NCBI GenBank assembly: GCA_964370795.1
Contig: CAYJME010000206.1
Location: 1-5,907, forward strand
Reading direction: 5' to 3'
DNA: 5,907 nt
Origin: JAHFOW01 sp964370795
GTDB taxonomy: Bacteria > Planctomycetota > Brocadiia > Brocadiales > Brocadiaceae
This document shows positions 1 through 5,860 of this stretch, piece after piece. The notes below the pieces were generated by a model. The model saw nothing but the letters and a program-made list of their open reading frames with translations, was not told the DNA's origin and made no database searches. Position numbers and translations under genes: made by a program. Position 1 is the first letter of the stretch; each line of letters starts with the position of its first letter.

Positions 1-9
1 AGGGGTAAT

Positions 10-55
10 GGGAGTTGTAAAAAACTTACAAAAAAAAGATGTTTTTACAGAGTAA
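10..55 (+). repeat. Left copy of 46-bp terminal inverted repeat
   Basis: Bases 10-55 match the reverse complement of 5861-5906 at 43 of 46 positions without gaps (differences at 13, 19 and 40). The element has an outer G-rich edge, TGTAA at 16-20, TTACA at 26-30, eight A at 30-37, and TTTTTACAGAGTAA at 42-55. It folds by itself: TGTAAAAAAC (16-25) pairs with GTTTTTACA (41-49) with one bulged A. Both window ends start with AGGGG read inward, so the repeat may reach base 1 if an 8-base gap (6-13) is allowed. It could be a transposon or MITE end, an inversion site, or a dispersed hairpin repeat; flanking sequence is not available. Confidence 0.85.
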
Positions 56-62
56 ACTCACA

Positions 63-77
63 TGAGCCAAAGGCTCA
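63..77. other. Small perfect stem-loop
   Basis: TGAGCC (63-68) and GGCTCA (72-77) are perfect inverted repeats around AAA. The stem lies just inside the left terminal repeat, within a 54-base stretch (56-109) that has no counterpart in the right copy. Neither strand has a T tract directly after it, so it is not a canonical terminator. Confidence 0.5.
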
Positions 78-83
78 CAAAAG

Positions 84-109
84 GGCATGAAAATATGCAT
101 TTTCGTGCC
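84..109. other. 11-bp stem-loop downstream of the NHL gene
   Basis: GGCATGAAAAT (84-94) pairs with ATTTTCGTGCC (99-109) around a 4-base loop. The only imperfection is T88 opposite G105, a wobble in plus-strand RNA and an A:C mismatch in minus-strand RNA. On the minus strand the stem is followed by CTTTT, so weak termination of leftward transcripts is possible, but the T run is short and the stem folds better in plus-strand RNA. Part of the right arm (TGCATTTTC) recurs directly at 130-138. Confidence 0.45.
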
Positions 110-220
110 AATACTATATCGCCGTGATGTGCATTTTCATAATTCCGCAGTTCTCGGACGCTGATAATGACGGTAGCGCCACGCCTCACCGTGTGCCGCC
201 TCCCTCCATCGTATACGAGC

Positions 221-252
221 GTCCGCGGCACCTGAAGGGTCTTGCCGCGGAC
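221..252. other. GC-rich perfect 10-bp hairpin after the second NHL stop
   Basis: GTCCGCGGCA (221-230) and TGCCGCGGAC (243-252) are exact inverted repeats around a 12-base loop. Beyond a few unpaired bases, GAGC (217-220) can also pair with GCTC (256-259). On the minus strand the stem begins 15 bases after the second in-frame stop of the NHL reading frame (267-269). That position fits a transcript-end or mRNA-stabilising hairpin of the ancestral, longer gene. No T tract follows, so it is not a standard intrinsic terminator. Confidence 0.5.
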
Positions 253-266
253 CGCGCTCTGCCTAC

Positions 267-386
267 CTACCTGCGGAACTTTATCTTCTTGGTGACACGG
301 ACGTTGTCCGTGCAGCGACCCCTGAATGTCGCCACACCACTGATGAACTTTCCCTTGTCCCACGCCTGCTTGATCCAGCCGAGTTG
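267..386 (-). pseudogene. In-frame 39-codon extension of the NHL gene beyond a TAG stop
   Basis: Directly after TAG (387-389) the same frame stays open for 39 codons to TAG at 267-269. The peptide starts QLGWIKQAWDKGKF and ends TKKIKFRR. It has the alternating beta-like pattern and the GC-rich third positions of the upstream gene, and it holds a Cys that could pair with Cys465 of the main ORF. This looks like the true C-terminus cut off by a nonsense change; CAG to TAG would restore ...LSNQQLGW.... A sequencing error or stop-codon readthrough remains possible. The other-frame ORF overlapping this stretch is a shadow. Confidence 0.55.
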
Positions 387-1907
387 CTAGTTGCTCAGGT
401 CCATCTTCATACTATTTTTCAGCCCACGACCAACGCCGTTGGCGCTCCCTTCGAGCTTGAACTTCACCGGTGGACTGAGGGGGACGGTGATCGTGGCATT
501 CCCCAAGACGTCGCACATTTTTTCGGTCTGGTTGTAGTAAAGCGCGAACAGAAGCCCTGCCGTATCGATGATGTCGTCGCGAAAGCTGAGCAGGAAAGCT
601 TCGAGCTTCGGCTCCTTGTCCTCGTAAACGTACACCTCGTCCTCGCTGGTGTTTGCTACATAGAGGCGACCTTGTTCGTCTACTGCTACGCCATGGGGTT
701 GATTGAGGCCAGCATCGCCACTAAAAATCTGCTGTCCGGGCACGTACGGCGCGCCGTATTTGGCGCGGACGAACTCCTGTATCCGGGATGGGTAACTGCT
801 CTCCGCGACCCAGATGTGAAGCTCGCCTATTTTGATCCCATCTGTGACTGCGATTTCGTCGGGAAAGTTAAGCTGTCCCTTCCCGCTGCCAAAAGAGCCG
901 AACTCCGTACGAAACGTTCCAGATTCAGAGAATACCTCCACGCGCCCCCCGTACTGGTCGGTCACGAAGACAATGTCCATTTGGGTGGTGGCGATGCCAG
1001 CCGGGACCTGGAACTGACCGGGTCCTGTGCCATACCCTCCAAATGAATAACCGAATCTGCCGTCCGGGGAGAAAACGGAAACCCGGTGGTTGCGCCCTAC
1101 GGTCACGAATACGCGACCGTACTCGCCCACAGCAATGCCGTTGGGATCCAGGAGTTGGCCCCGTTCTGATCCCTCCTTGCCGAAAGTGAAGAGAAAATGA
1201 CCTTTCAAGTCGAACACAGAGACCCGTTGGTTCGAGGTGTCCACGACATAGACCCTCTCCATATAGTTATCGATTGCCACCGCGTTTGGGTAGTAGAGCC
1301 GCCCCTTTCCGGATCCCTTCTTGCCGAACTTGAGTATCGGATAACCGTACGGGTCGAACTTGATGATACGGTGGTGGTTCGTGTCCGCCACGAAGACGTT
1401 GCCGAGGAGGTCGACTGCCAGTCCCCAGGGGTGATCGAGACCGAACAGGGGTACGTCGGTGTTCAGCGAACGCACGAACGACATTTCGGCTCGCGCATCC
1501 GGGAAGACCGCCATCTGTGTGGCCAGCAACAAGCCGAGGAGGATCGCGCAGGCACGAAGCGCTGACCCGACCATGGCGGATGATACGCGCCGGATAAAAC
1601 GACGGACAAGACCCTCTGCGATGGGACCACGGTTGTTTTGATATAGCCGGCGTTGCTCGCCGGGGTGACAGGCCGCGTGCGCTTCGCCGAAAATGCTCCA
1701 TGTCGGCTGTTGGGGCTCTGCCGATGGGTAGCTACCACAAGATAGTGTTACATCTTTGAATCGTTCAGGCGTCAAACTCAATGATAGTTTATATTCATCC
1801 GATGTTTGCCCTTCCACTCCGGAGGGTATGCTCAACACGTTTGCATATGTTTGCCGTCCCTCTTTCTTAAATATTCCCTTAGTTTTTCCTAATATTGCAT
1901 TTGCCAT
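387..1907 (-). CDS. Chimeric NHL-repeat beta-propeller protein, probably secreted, C-terminally truncated
   Basis: This 506-residue ORF has about six NHL-type blades (roughly 158-195, 205-243, 252-290, 299-337, 346-383, 402-430). Typical strings are HPWGLAVD, VFVADTNHHRI, LYVANTSEDEV and the inter-blade GSGKGQLNFP. They predict a six-bladed propeller, a scaffold for protein or ligand binding. No catalytic motif is visible. Residues 431-506 form an unrecognised C-terminal domain cut by TAG; the frame continues for 39 codons. The start at 1907 has AAAGGAG 8 bases upstream. However, residues 1-57 are AT-rich and unlike the rest, and Met112 (1574) begins a clear signal peptide (LRACAILLGLLLAT...ARA|E), so the ancestral secreted protein probably started there. 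Met112 has no good Shine-Dalgarno. If translation starts at 1907, the signal sequence is internal and export is doubtful. The gene is unlike its neighbours in composition, which suggests transfer or rearrangement. Confidence 0.7.
   Translation of the reverse strand: MANAILGKTKGIFKKEGRQTYANVLSIPSGVEGQTSDEYKLSLSLTPERFKDVTLSCGSYPSAEPQQPTWSIFGEAHAACHPGEQRRLYQNNRGPIAEGLVRRFIRRVSSAMVGSALRACAILLGLLLATQMAVFPDARAEMSFVRSLNTDVPLFGLDHPWGLAVDLLGNVFVADTNHHRIIKFDPYGYPILKFGKKGSGKGRLYYPNAVAIDNYMERVYVVDTSNQRVSVFDLKGHFLFTFGKEGSERGQLLDPNGIAVGEYGRVFVTVGRNHRVSVFSPDGRFGYSFGGYGTGPGQFQVPAGIATTQMDIVFVTDQYGGRVEVFSESGTFRTEFGSFGSGKGQLNFPDEIAVTDGIKIGELHIWVAESSYPSRIQEFVRAKYGAPYVPGQQIFSGDAGLNQPHGVAVDEQGRLYVANTSEDEVYVYEDKEPKLEAFLLSFRDDIIDTAGLLFALYYNQTEKMCDVLGNATITVPLSPPVKFKLEGSANGVGRGLKNSMKMDLSN
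1488..1574 (-). other. Internal signal-peptide coding segment and alternative NHL start
   Basis: Residues 112-140 of the long ORF read as an export signal: Met, a short stretch with Arg, the hydrophobic core CAILLGLLLAT, then a likely signal peptidase I site DARA|E. A signal peptide 111 residues into a protein is abnormal. It marks ATG 1572-1574 as the probable original start of the NHL gene. Upstream bases show no clear AGGAG-type site, so efficient initiation there is uncertain. Confidence 0.6.
1647..1663. other. Small GC-rich palindrome near the composition junction
   Basis: CCGGCG (1647-1652) and CGCCGG (1658-1663) form a perfect 6-bp stem with a TTGCT loop. It lies inside the long NHL ORF, between the internal signal peptide and the AT-rich leader, in sequence with no protein-like character. 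It would suit the former upstream region of the NHL gene, but a stem this short may be chance in GC-rich DNA. Confidence 0.3.
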
Positions 1908-1915
1908 AAACTATA

Positions 1916-1922
1916 CTCCTTT
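1916..1922 (-). promoter_or_regulatory. Ribosome binding site for the ORF starting at 1907
   Basis: AAAGGAG on the minus strand lies 8 bases before ATG 1905-1907. It is the best Shine-Dalgarno near this gene and supports translation of the AT-rich leader (MANAILGKTKG...) rather than the start at 1574. Confidence 0.65.
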
Positions 1923-1935
1923 TATTGAATTCCAT

Positions 1936-1941
1936 ATTATA
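1936..1941 (-). promoter_or_regulatory. Possible -10 element (TATAAT) upstream of the NHL ORF
   Basis: A perfect TATAAT on the minus strand lies 28 bases before the ATG at 1907, giving a predicted 5' leader of about 20 bases that includes the AAAGGAG site. No good -35 hexamer is found 16-18 bases upstream, and the surroundings are AT-rich, so this is a tentative promoter. It would give the NHL ORF its own transcript, separate from the chemotaxis operon. Confidence 0.35.
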
Positions 1942-1959
1942 ATAATTCCAGAGGAATAA

Positions 1960-1986
1960 GATTGCTTCACTATTACTCGCAATGAC
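1960..1986. repeat. Degenerate palindromic repeat of the GTCATTGCGAG...GAAGCAATC type
   Basis: On the minus strand this reads GTCATTGCGAG, six variable bases, then TGAAGCAATC. From memory it resembles a dispersed palindromic intergenic repeat with conserved outer parts GTCATTGCGAG and CGAAGCAATC, seen in many bacterial genomes. ATTGC (1961-1965) and GCAAT (1979-1983) are the pairing arms; the middle is shortened and AT-rich. It sits in the gap between the DRTGG gene and the NHL ORF, a usual site for such repeats. Confidence 0.45.
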
Positions 1987-2055
1987 CATGTAAATGCCGG
2001 CTTATTGAAGACGGTTACGACTGCCGATAATAAAAACGTGCAACTTCTCCCATGG

Positions 2056-3123
2056 TTACTTCAAACCCAATCGTGCATAAATAGTATTGAAATCAATTTC
2101 CCGCTCTACCACTTCAGAGGCACGGCATACTTTAGACTTGTTGTGTATGCTGACATATCCGGAGAGCGTTTCGCATACTTCAAGAGTGTTTGCCGTATCA
2201 GAGCGAACGACGACAATTGGCGTGCCAATTTCCTGGGCGCGGCCAAGAATAGAGGCGTTGGGATAAAGCTCGCCGGTAAGGATAAGACACCTCGTCGGAG
2301 TTTCAAGCGCGGCCAATTGGATATCGCTCCGGTCTCCGCCGGTAATAACCGCCTTATTTGAAACCTTGCGGAAATAACTCAGGGCGCTTTCTACATTCAT
2401 TGCGCCGATCATAAAATGTTCAATTAGCTCGTCCACCCTATCCTCGCAACAGAGGACATGTCCATTCAAAGCGTTCACAATCTCCCTGATTGACACCGCA
2501 CCGAGAATGGGATCCTTCTGAATAATTCCCAGCGTTTCAATCCCGTTCGTTTTAAGAAATGGAACCAGTATTTCCCGTACATAATTTAATTTTGTGGAGG
2601 GAACAAGGTTAAATACCACGCCGAGCAACTGGTCTCCCAGCATCTTTGATGCGTACAGGAATCCATCGAGCGTATCGACGTGAGATTGATACTTGTCTAT
2701 AAAGATTACCCTTGCCCTGGATTCCTTGATAAAATCCAGTTCGGAGAAATGAAGACACATTCCTCCGGAAAGCCGTCCCACGCCCCTTGCGATCATGATG
2801 TCTTTTCCCAGAGACGCCTGCTGGAAAGCCGTCATGGTTTTCTGACGAACATTCAAATCTTCGCCGCTCATCAATCGTCTGATGAGGTCGTCTGTCAAAA
2901 CCACGGGGCAAATCGAATGGAGTGGTTCACTTACCTCCAGCGCGCGGGAAAGAAAGATCGCATCCTCGTCAGTAAGCACATTCTCAACAAAAGCCGGAGA
3001 AAACCCCATGGGTTTAAAGTAACCAACGTTATAGCCATCTTTTTTGAACTTTAATCCCAGTCCAAGACAAATGAGATTCTTTCCGGAAAAAGGTGAAACA
3101 GAGGCAATAAATATAGGTATCAT
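2056..3123 (-). CDS. BioD-like P-loop / DRTGG domain protein (phosphotransacetylase N-terminal-like)
   Basis: This 355-residue protein resembles the N-terminal part of long phosphotransacetylases and the stand-alone AAA/DRTGG proteins. Residues 1-205 look like a dethiobiotin-synthetase-type P-loop domain: ASVSPFSGKN at 7-16 supplies the Walker A lysine, and GYFKPMGF is at 34-41. Residues 207-320 look like a DRTGG domain, with ITGGDRSDIQLAAL at 260-272 and a Rossmann-like LILTGELYP...TPIVVVRSDT stretch. There is no phosphotransacetylase catalytic domain, so acetyl transfer is not expected; nucleotide binding or a regulatory role is inferred. Where BioD-type proteins usually have EG(A/G)GG, this one has ARGVGRLSGG (112-121), lacking the acidic residue. 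The start lies 21 bases after the MCP stop, behind a moderate AAGGA (3136-3140), so it is probably the last gene of the cheW-mcp operon. No clear terminator follows it. Confidence 0.75.
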   Translation of the reverse strand: MIPIFIASVSPFSGKNLICLGLGLKFKKDGYNVGYFKPMGFSPAFVENVLTDEDAIFLSRALEVSEPLHSICPVVLTDDLIRRLMSGEDLNVRQKTMTAFQQASLGKDIMIARGVGRLSGGMCLHFSELDFIKESRARVIFIDKYQSHVDTLDGFLYASKMLGDQLLGVVFNLVPSTKLNYVREILVPFLKTNGIETLGIIQKDPILGAVSIREIVNALNGHVLCCEDRVDELIEHFMIGAMNVESALSYFRKVSNKAVITGGDRSDIQLAALETPTRCLILTGELYPNASILGRAQEIGTPIVVVRSDTANTLEVCETLSGYVSIHNKSKVCRASEVVEREIDFNTIYARLGLK

Positions 3124-3135
3124 GACGTTTCTCTT

Positions 3136-3140
3136 TCCTT
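3136..3140 (-). promoter_or_regulatory. Weak ribosome binding site of the DRTGG gene
   Basis: AAGGA on the minus strand lies 12 bases before ATG 3121-3123, within AAGGAAAGAG that falls entirely in the 21-base gap after the MCP stop. Spacing is longer than for the other two operon genes, so translation may be weaker or helped by coupling to the MCP. Confidence 0.4.
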
Positions 3141-3144
3141 GTAA

Positions 3145-5292
3145 TTAGATTTTAAACTTTTTAATCGACTCTTTAAAATTATCCGCCAGTTTATTCAATT
3201 CAACAACTGCTGCTGTTGATTGTTTCAAACCGACGGCCGTTTGTTTTACAACCTCAGATATCTCTTTCATCGTATCGGCCACCTGTTCCGTTGCGCTTTT
3301 CTGCTGCTGCGTTGCCATAACAATCTGTTTGGCGGCGTTGGTTGTTTCTCTCGCCAGATGCAGGATTGATTCGATTGACCGCCCTGCATTTTGCACAACT
3401 TCCATGCCTTTTTCGACATTTTTAACGCCTTGTTCCGTCGTTAAGACCGCCGCATTCGTTGCCTCCTGAATCTCGGAAATAACACCCTTTATCTCTTCAG
3501 CCGCCACCCGTGTCCGCTCTGCGAGTCTCCGCACCTCAGCGGCAACCACCCCAAAGCGCTTACCAAACTCACCCGCCGATGACGCCTCTATTGAAGCATT
3601 GAGCGCAAGAAGATGGGTTTCTCCCGCAATATCTTTTATAATTCCCAGCACCTCTCCTATTTTTTGCGATTTTTCACTTAATGAAATGATCTTGCAAGCA
3701 TTTTCCTTCGTCACATTCTTGATATCTTCCATAATATGAACAGATTCCATAACTGATTCTGTGCCGTGCTGACCCGTGGCTTCTGAACCTTCAGCGGCCT
3801 TTGCAACAGACTCTGCATTTGCCGCAATTTGTTTTGATGAACTGGCAAGCTCCTCAATTGTTGCAGTTATTTCACCAACGGAGGCGGCAAGCTCGGAAGT
3901 TCCGCTCGATTGTTCTTCTGAACTGGATAAGATTTCCATAGAAGCAGAGGAGATACGTGCAATAGACTCCTGGGTTTGCTTGATCATCGTGCGTAAATTT
4001 TCCAGCATGGAGTTAAATGCACCGGCAAGTTCCCCCTTTGACTCCACGCTGGCGGTAAGGTCTCCCCTTGATATAATTGTTGCCTGCCTTGCCAGCAATC
4101 GCATATTCTTTATCATTTCATTGAATACCTTTATCAGAAAACCTATTTCGTCATAGCTTTGTATCTTTACATCCCGGTCTAATTTTCCCTCTCCGACATA
4201 TTCTGCAACCTCTGTTAACTCTTGCACGGGTTTAACGGTAGCACGTGCTGAAAAAATAGCAATAAGGACTACGATAACCACCACTGCCGAGACAAGAATT
4301 ATCTGATTCTTCCGGTTCGTTCGCAATGGCTCAAATGCCTCTTTCTCATCAATCTCCGCCAGTAATATCCAGTTTGTATATTTTATGGGATGCCAGGAAC
4401 CTATTACCGGAATATTCCTGTAATCTGGATAGATAGCAACCCCACTTTTGCCAGCCAAACCCTCCTGTGCTCCAAGGGTATCTACCTTCACCTTGAGCAC
4501 CGAATCTTTCTGGAACCGGGACTCTGAAGCCATAAGCTTTTCCTTGTTCACGAGGTACGTCTCTCCTGATTCGCCCAGACCTTCTCTATTTGTTAACACA
4601 TCATAAACCCTGCCCATGTCCATTTCCAACATAACGCATCCAACAAATCGTCCTTGCTGGTCATTGCAGGGTGTTATGATATACATGAGATTTTCTTCGG
4701 AAAATTTATTGTAAAACAGATCGGTAAAATAGGTCTTCTCCTTACCCTGCTTAAAATAGGTCTCCGCAGAGACATCCAAACCTACTTCTTCTGCATGTTT
4801 ATGCTTCGTACCGGTTAATTCTATCTTTCCTTCAGCAGTAACCAGCATGATATCTTCATATTCATCGGAAGACAAAATCCGGTTTAAGTGTTCCTGCGTG
4901 TTCTTTAATAGTATATTAAAGTTAGCATCAGACTTATTTATCTTCTCGATTGATACCTGTCGTAAAAATTCTATGAGAACATAATGTTTTGCAAAGCCTT
5001 CTGCATCAAGTTTCACGTCTTCCAACCTGTCATTCAAAAACAGGGCACGTGTTTTACCGACAGATTTTAAATTATTACACACATTCGTAAAAATAACGGA
5101 AGATACCTTTCTCTCATTTACAAACACAATACAAAGGATAGGCACGAGGGTTACCACAAGTAAAACAACCATTAAATTCTTCGTCAGTTTGAGTTTTTGA
5201 ATAACTTTTACCTTGATAAGCACAAAGAGGGAAATATTAAACGTCAGGATAATTGCAAGCGGTATAACGAGATTCCAGTAAATATCCAACAT
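3145..5292 (-). CDS. Methyl-accepting chemotaxis protein with periplasmic Cache sensor
   Basis: This is a 715-residue transmembrane receptor. Membrane segments are predicted at 7-28, 38-58 and 329-349. Residues 60-320 are a Cache-type extracytoplasmic sensor (LVTAEGKIELTG, GRFVGCVMLEMDMGRVYDVL, NWILLAEIDEKEAF). I do not see the amino-acid-binding R-x-W-Y pattern, so no ligand is proposed. A HAMP unit follows at about 350-400 (GKLDRDV...DEIGFLIKVFNEM), then a second HAMP-like piece at 403-437 (GDLTASVESKGELAGAFNSM). The signalling hairpin fills 440-715, with its tip at 555-590 (GETHLLALNASIEASSAGEF, then VVAAEVRRLAERT). At the tip, Q-T-N is E-T-H and the usual Arg after EAA is Ser. The C-terminus ends KKFKI, with no CheR-tethering pentapeptide. 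It should form receptor arrays that control CheA through CheW. It starts 2 bases after cheW; the Shine-Dalgarno lies in the cheW 3' end. Confidence 0.95.
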   Translation of the reverse strand: MLDIYWNLVIPLAIILTFNISLFVLIKVKVIQKLKLTKNLMVVLLVVTLVPILCIVFVNERKVSSVIFTNVCNNLKSVGKTRALFLNDRLEDVKLDAEGFAKHYVLIEFLRQVSIEKINKSDANFNILLKNTQEHLNRILSSDEYEDIMLVTAEGKIELTGTKHKHAEEVGLDVSAETYFKQGKEKTYFTDLFYNKFSEENLMYIITPCNDQQGRFVGCVMLEMDMGRVYDVLTNREGLGESGETYLVNKEKLMASESRFQKDSVLKVKVDTLGAQEGLAGKSGVAIYPDYRNIPVIGSWHPIKYTNWILLAEIDEKEAFEPLRTNRKNQIILVSAVVVIVVLIAIFSARATVKPVQELTEVAEYVGEGKLDRDVKIQSYDEIGFLIKVFNEMIKNMRLLARQATIISRGDLTASVESKGELAGAFNSMLENLRTMIKQTQESIARISSASMEILSSSEEQSSGTSELAASVGEITATIEELASSSKQIAANAESVAKAAEGSEATGQHGTESVMESVHIMEDIKNVTKENACKIISLSEKSQKIGEVLGIIKDIAGETHLLALNASIEASSAGEFGKRFGVVAAEVRRLAERTRVAAEEIKGVISEIQEATNAAVLTTEQGVKNVEKGMEVVQNAGRSIESILHLARETTNAAKQIVMATQQQKSATEQVADTMKEISEVVKQTAVGLKQSTAAVVELNKLADNFKESIKKFKI

Positions 5293-5294
5293 AA

Positions 5295-5783
5295 TTATTT
5301 CTCCTGTCTCAATAATAATCCTTCTATATCCAGAATACCCATCAACCCATGAGCAGTCTGTACCTGTCCTCTCACATAAGCGCCTGTTTCATTACTCAAA
5401 GTAGAAAGTGGAACTTCAATATCTTTTTTCATGATATCGTATATATTGATGACTTCGTCACAATAAATCCCCACAGGGCCTTCCCGTGTTTTAATCACCA
5501 CGACACGGCTTGTCTCCGCCGGGGCTGACGTTCCCATATTGATTAATGATTTTATATCCACAATGGATAAAATTTCACCATGAAGATTCATAAGTCCCAT
5601 AATATGGGGAGGAGTCCCTGGAATGGCCGTAATTTTCATTGGCACGGCAACCTCCCTGGTCCTTTCAACAGGGATACCATAGAGTTCTTTCTCAAGTCGT
5701 ATTTCTACAAACTGCCGTACCTCGCTTCCTGAGTTTTGTTCTTGTTGAATACCGTCTATAACCTGATTTTTATCGGCAATCAT
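5295..5783 (-). CDS. cheW: CheW-type chemotaxis coupling protein
   Basis: This is a 162-residue single CheW domain, normal length for the family, with a 20-residue polar N-terminal tail. Family marks are FVEIRLEKELYGIPVERTREV (24-44), IPGTPPHIMGLMNLHGEILS (54-73), IVDIKSL and the C-terminal GLMGILDIEGLL. CheW links MCP hairpin tips to the kinase CheA in the cytoplasm. The conserved NLRG loop reads NLHG here (66-69), with His replacing an Arg important at the coupling interface in E. coli. Translation starts at 5783 behind AAGGAGA with a 7-base gap. It is the first gene of the operon and is followed 2 bases later by its MCP, suggesting a dedicated coupler. CheA is not in the window. The gene symbol is by family; the genome probably has other cheW copies. 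Confidence 0.93.
   Translation of the reverse strand: MIADKNQVIDGIQQEQNSGSEVRQFVEIRLEKELYGIPVERTREVAVPMKITAIPGTPPHIMGLMNLHGEILSIVDIKSLINMGTSAPAETSRVVVIKTREGPVGIYCDEVINIYDIMKKDIEVPLSTLSNETGAYVRGQVQTAHGLMGILDIEGLLLRQEK
5301..5305 (-). promoter_or_regulatory. MCP ribosome binding site inside the cheW 3' end
   Basis: AGGAG on the minus strand lies 8 bases before ATG 5290-5292 and overlaps the last sense codons of cheW (Gln-Glu-Lys). With only 2 bases between the cheW stop and the MCP start, translation of the two is very likely coupled, fixing their ratio. Confidence 0.7.
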
Positions 5784-5790
5784 TGATTGT

Positions 5791-5797
5791 TCTCCTT
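5791..5797 (-). promoter_or_regulatory. Ribosome binding site of cheW
   Basis: AAGGAGA on the minus strand, 7 bases before ATG 5781-5783, is a strong Shine-Dalgarno that fixes this start. Between it and the right terminal repeat are about 60 bases (5798-5860) that must hold the operon promoter unless it lies in or beyond the repeat. I could not identify a convincing sigma-70, sigma-54 or flagellar sigma-28 promoter there. Confidence 0.65.
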
Positions 5798-5860
5798 CAT
5801 CGTTTTTGCAAACAACTTTTATGGGAAAAGAGTGCTGCCTTTCCGGATTGCAGTATAGTA

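Noticed and set aside
58..363. Minus-strand ORF of 101 codons downstream of the NHL gene
   Set aside because: It overlaps the in-frame NHL extension in another frame, has no family signature or ribosome binding site, and runs through the hairpins. The NHL frame is the coding-like one.
384..1046. Plus-strand ORF of 220 codons opposite the NHL gene
   Set aside because: It is a shadow of a GC-rich coding strand. The minus frame has clear NHL repeats; this one has no recognisable domain.
2025..2060. Intrinsic terminator after the DRTGG gene
   Set aside because: A TTTTTATT run is present on the minus strand, but I found no stable stem directly before it.
3776..4156. Plus-strand ORF of 126 codons
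   Set aside because: It is antisense to the heptad-rich MCP hairpin; its Ala/Ser-rich content mirrors the coiled coil.
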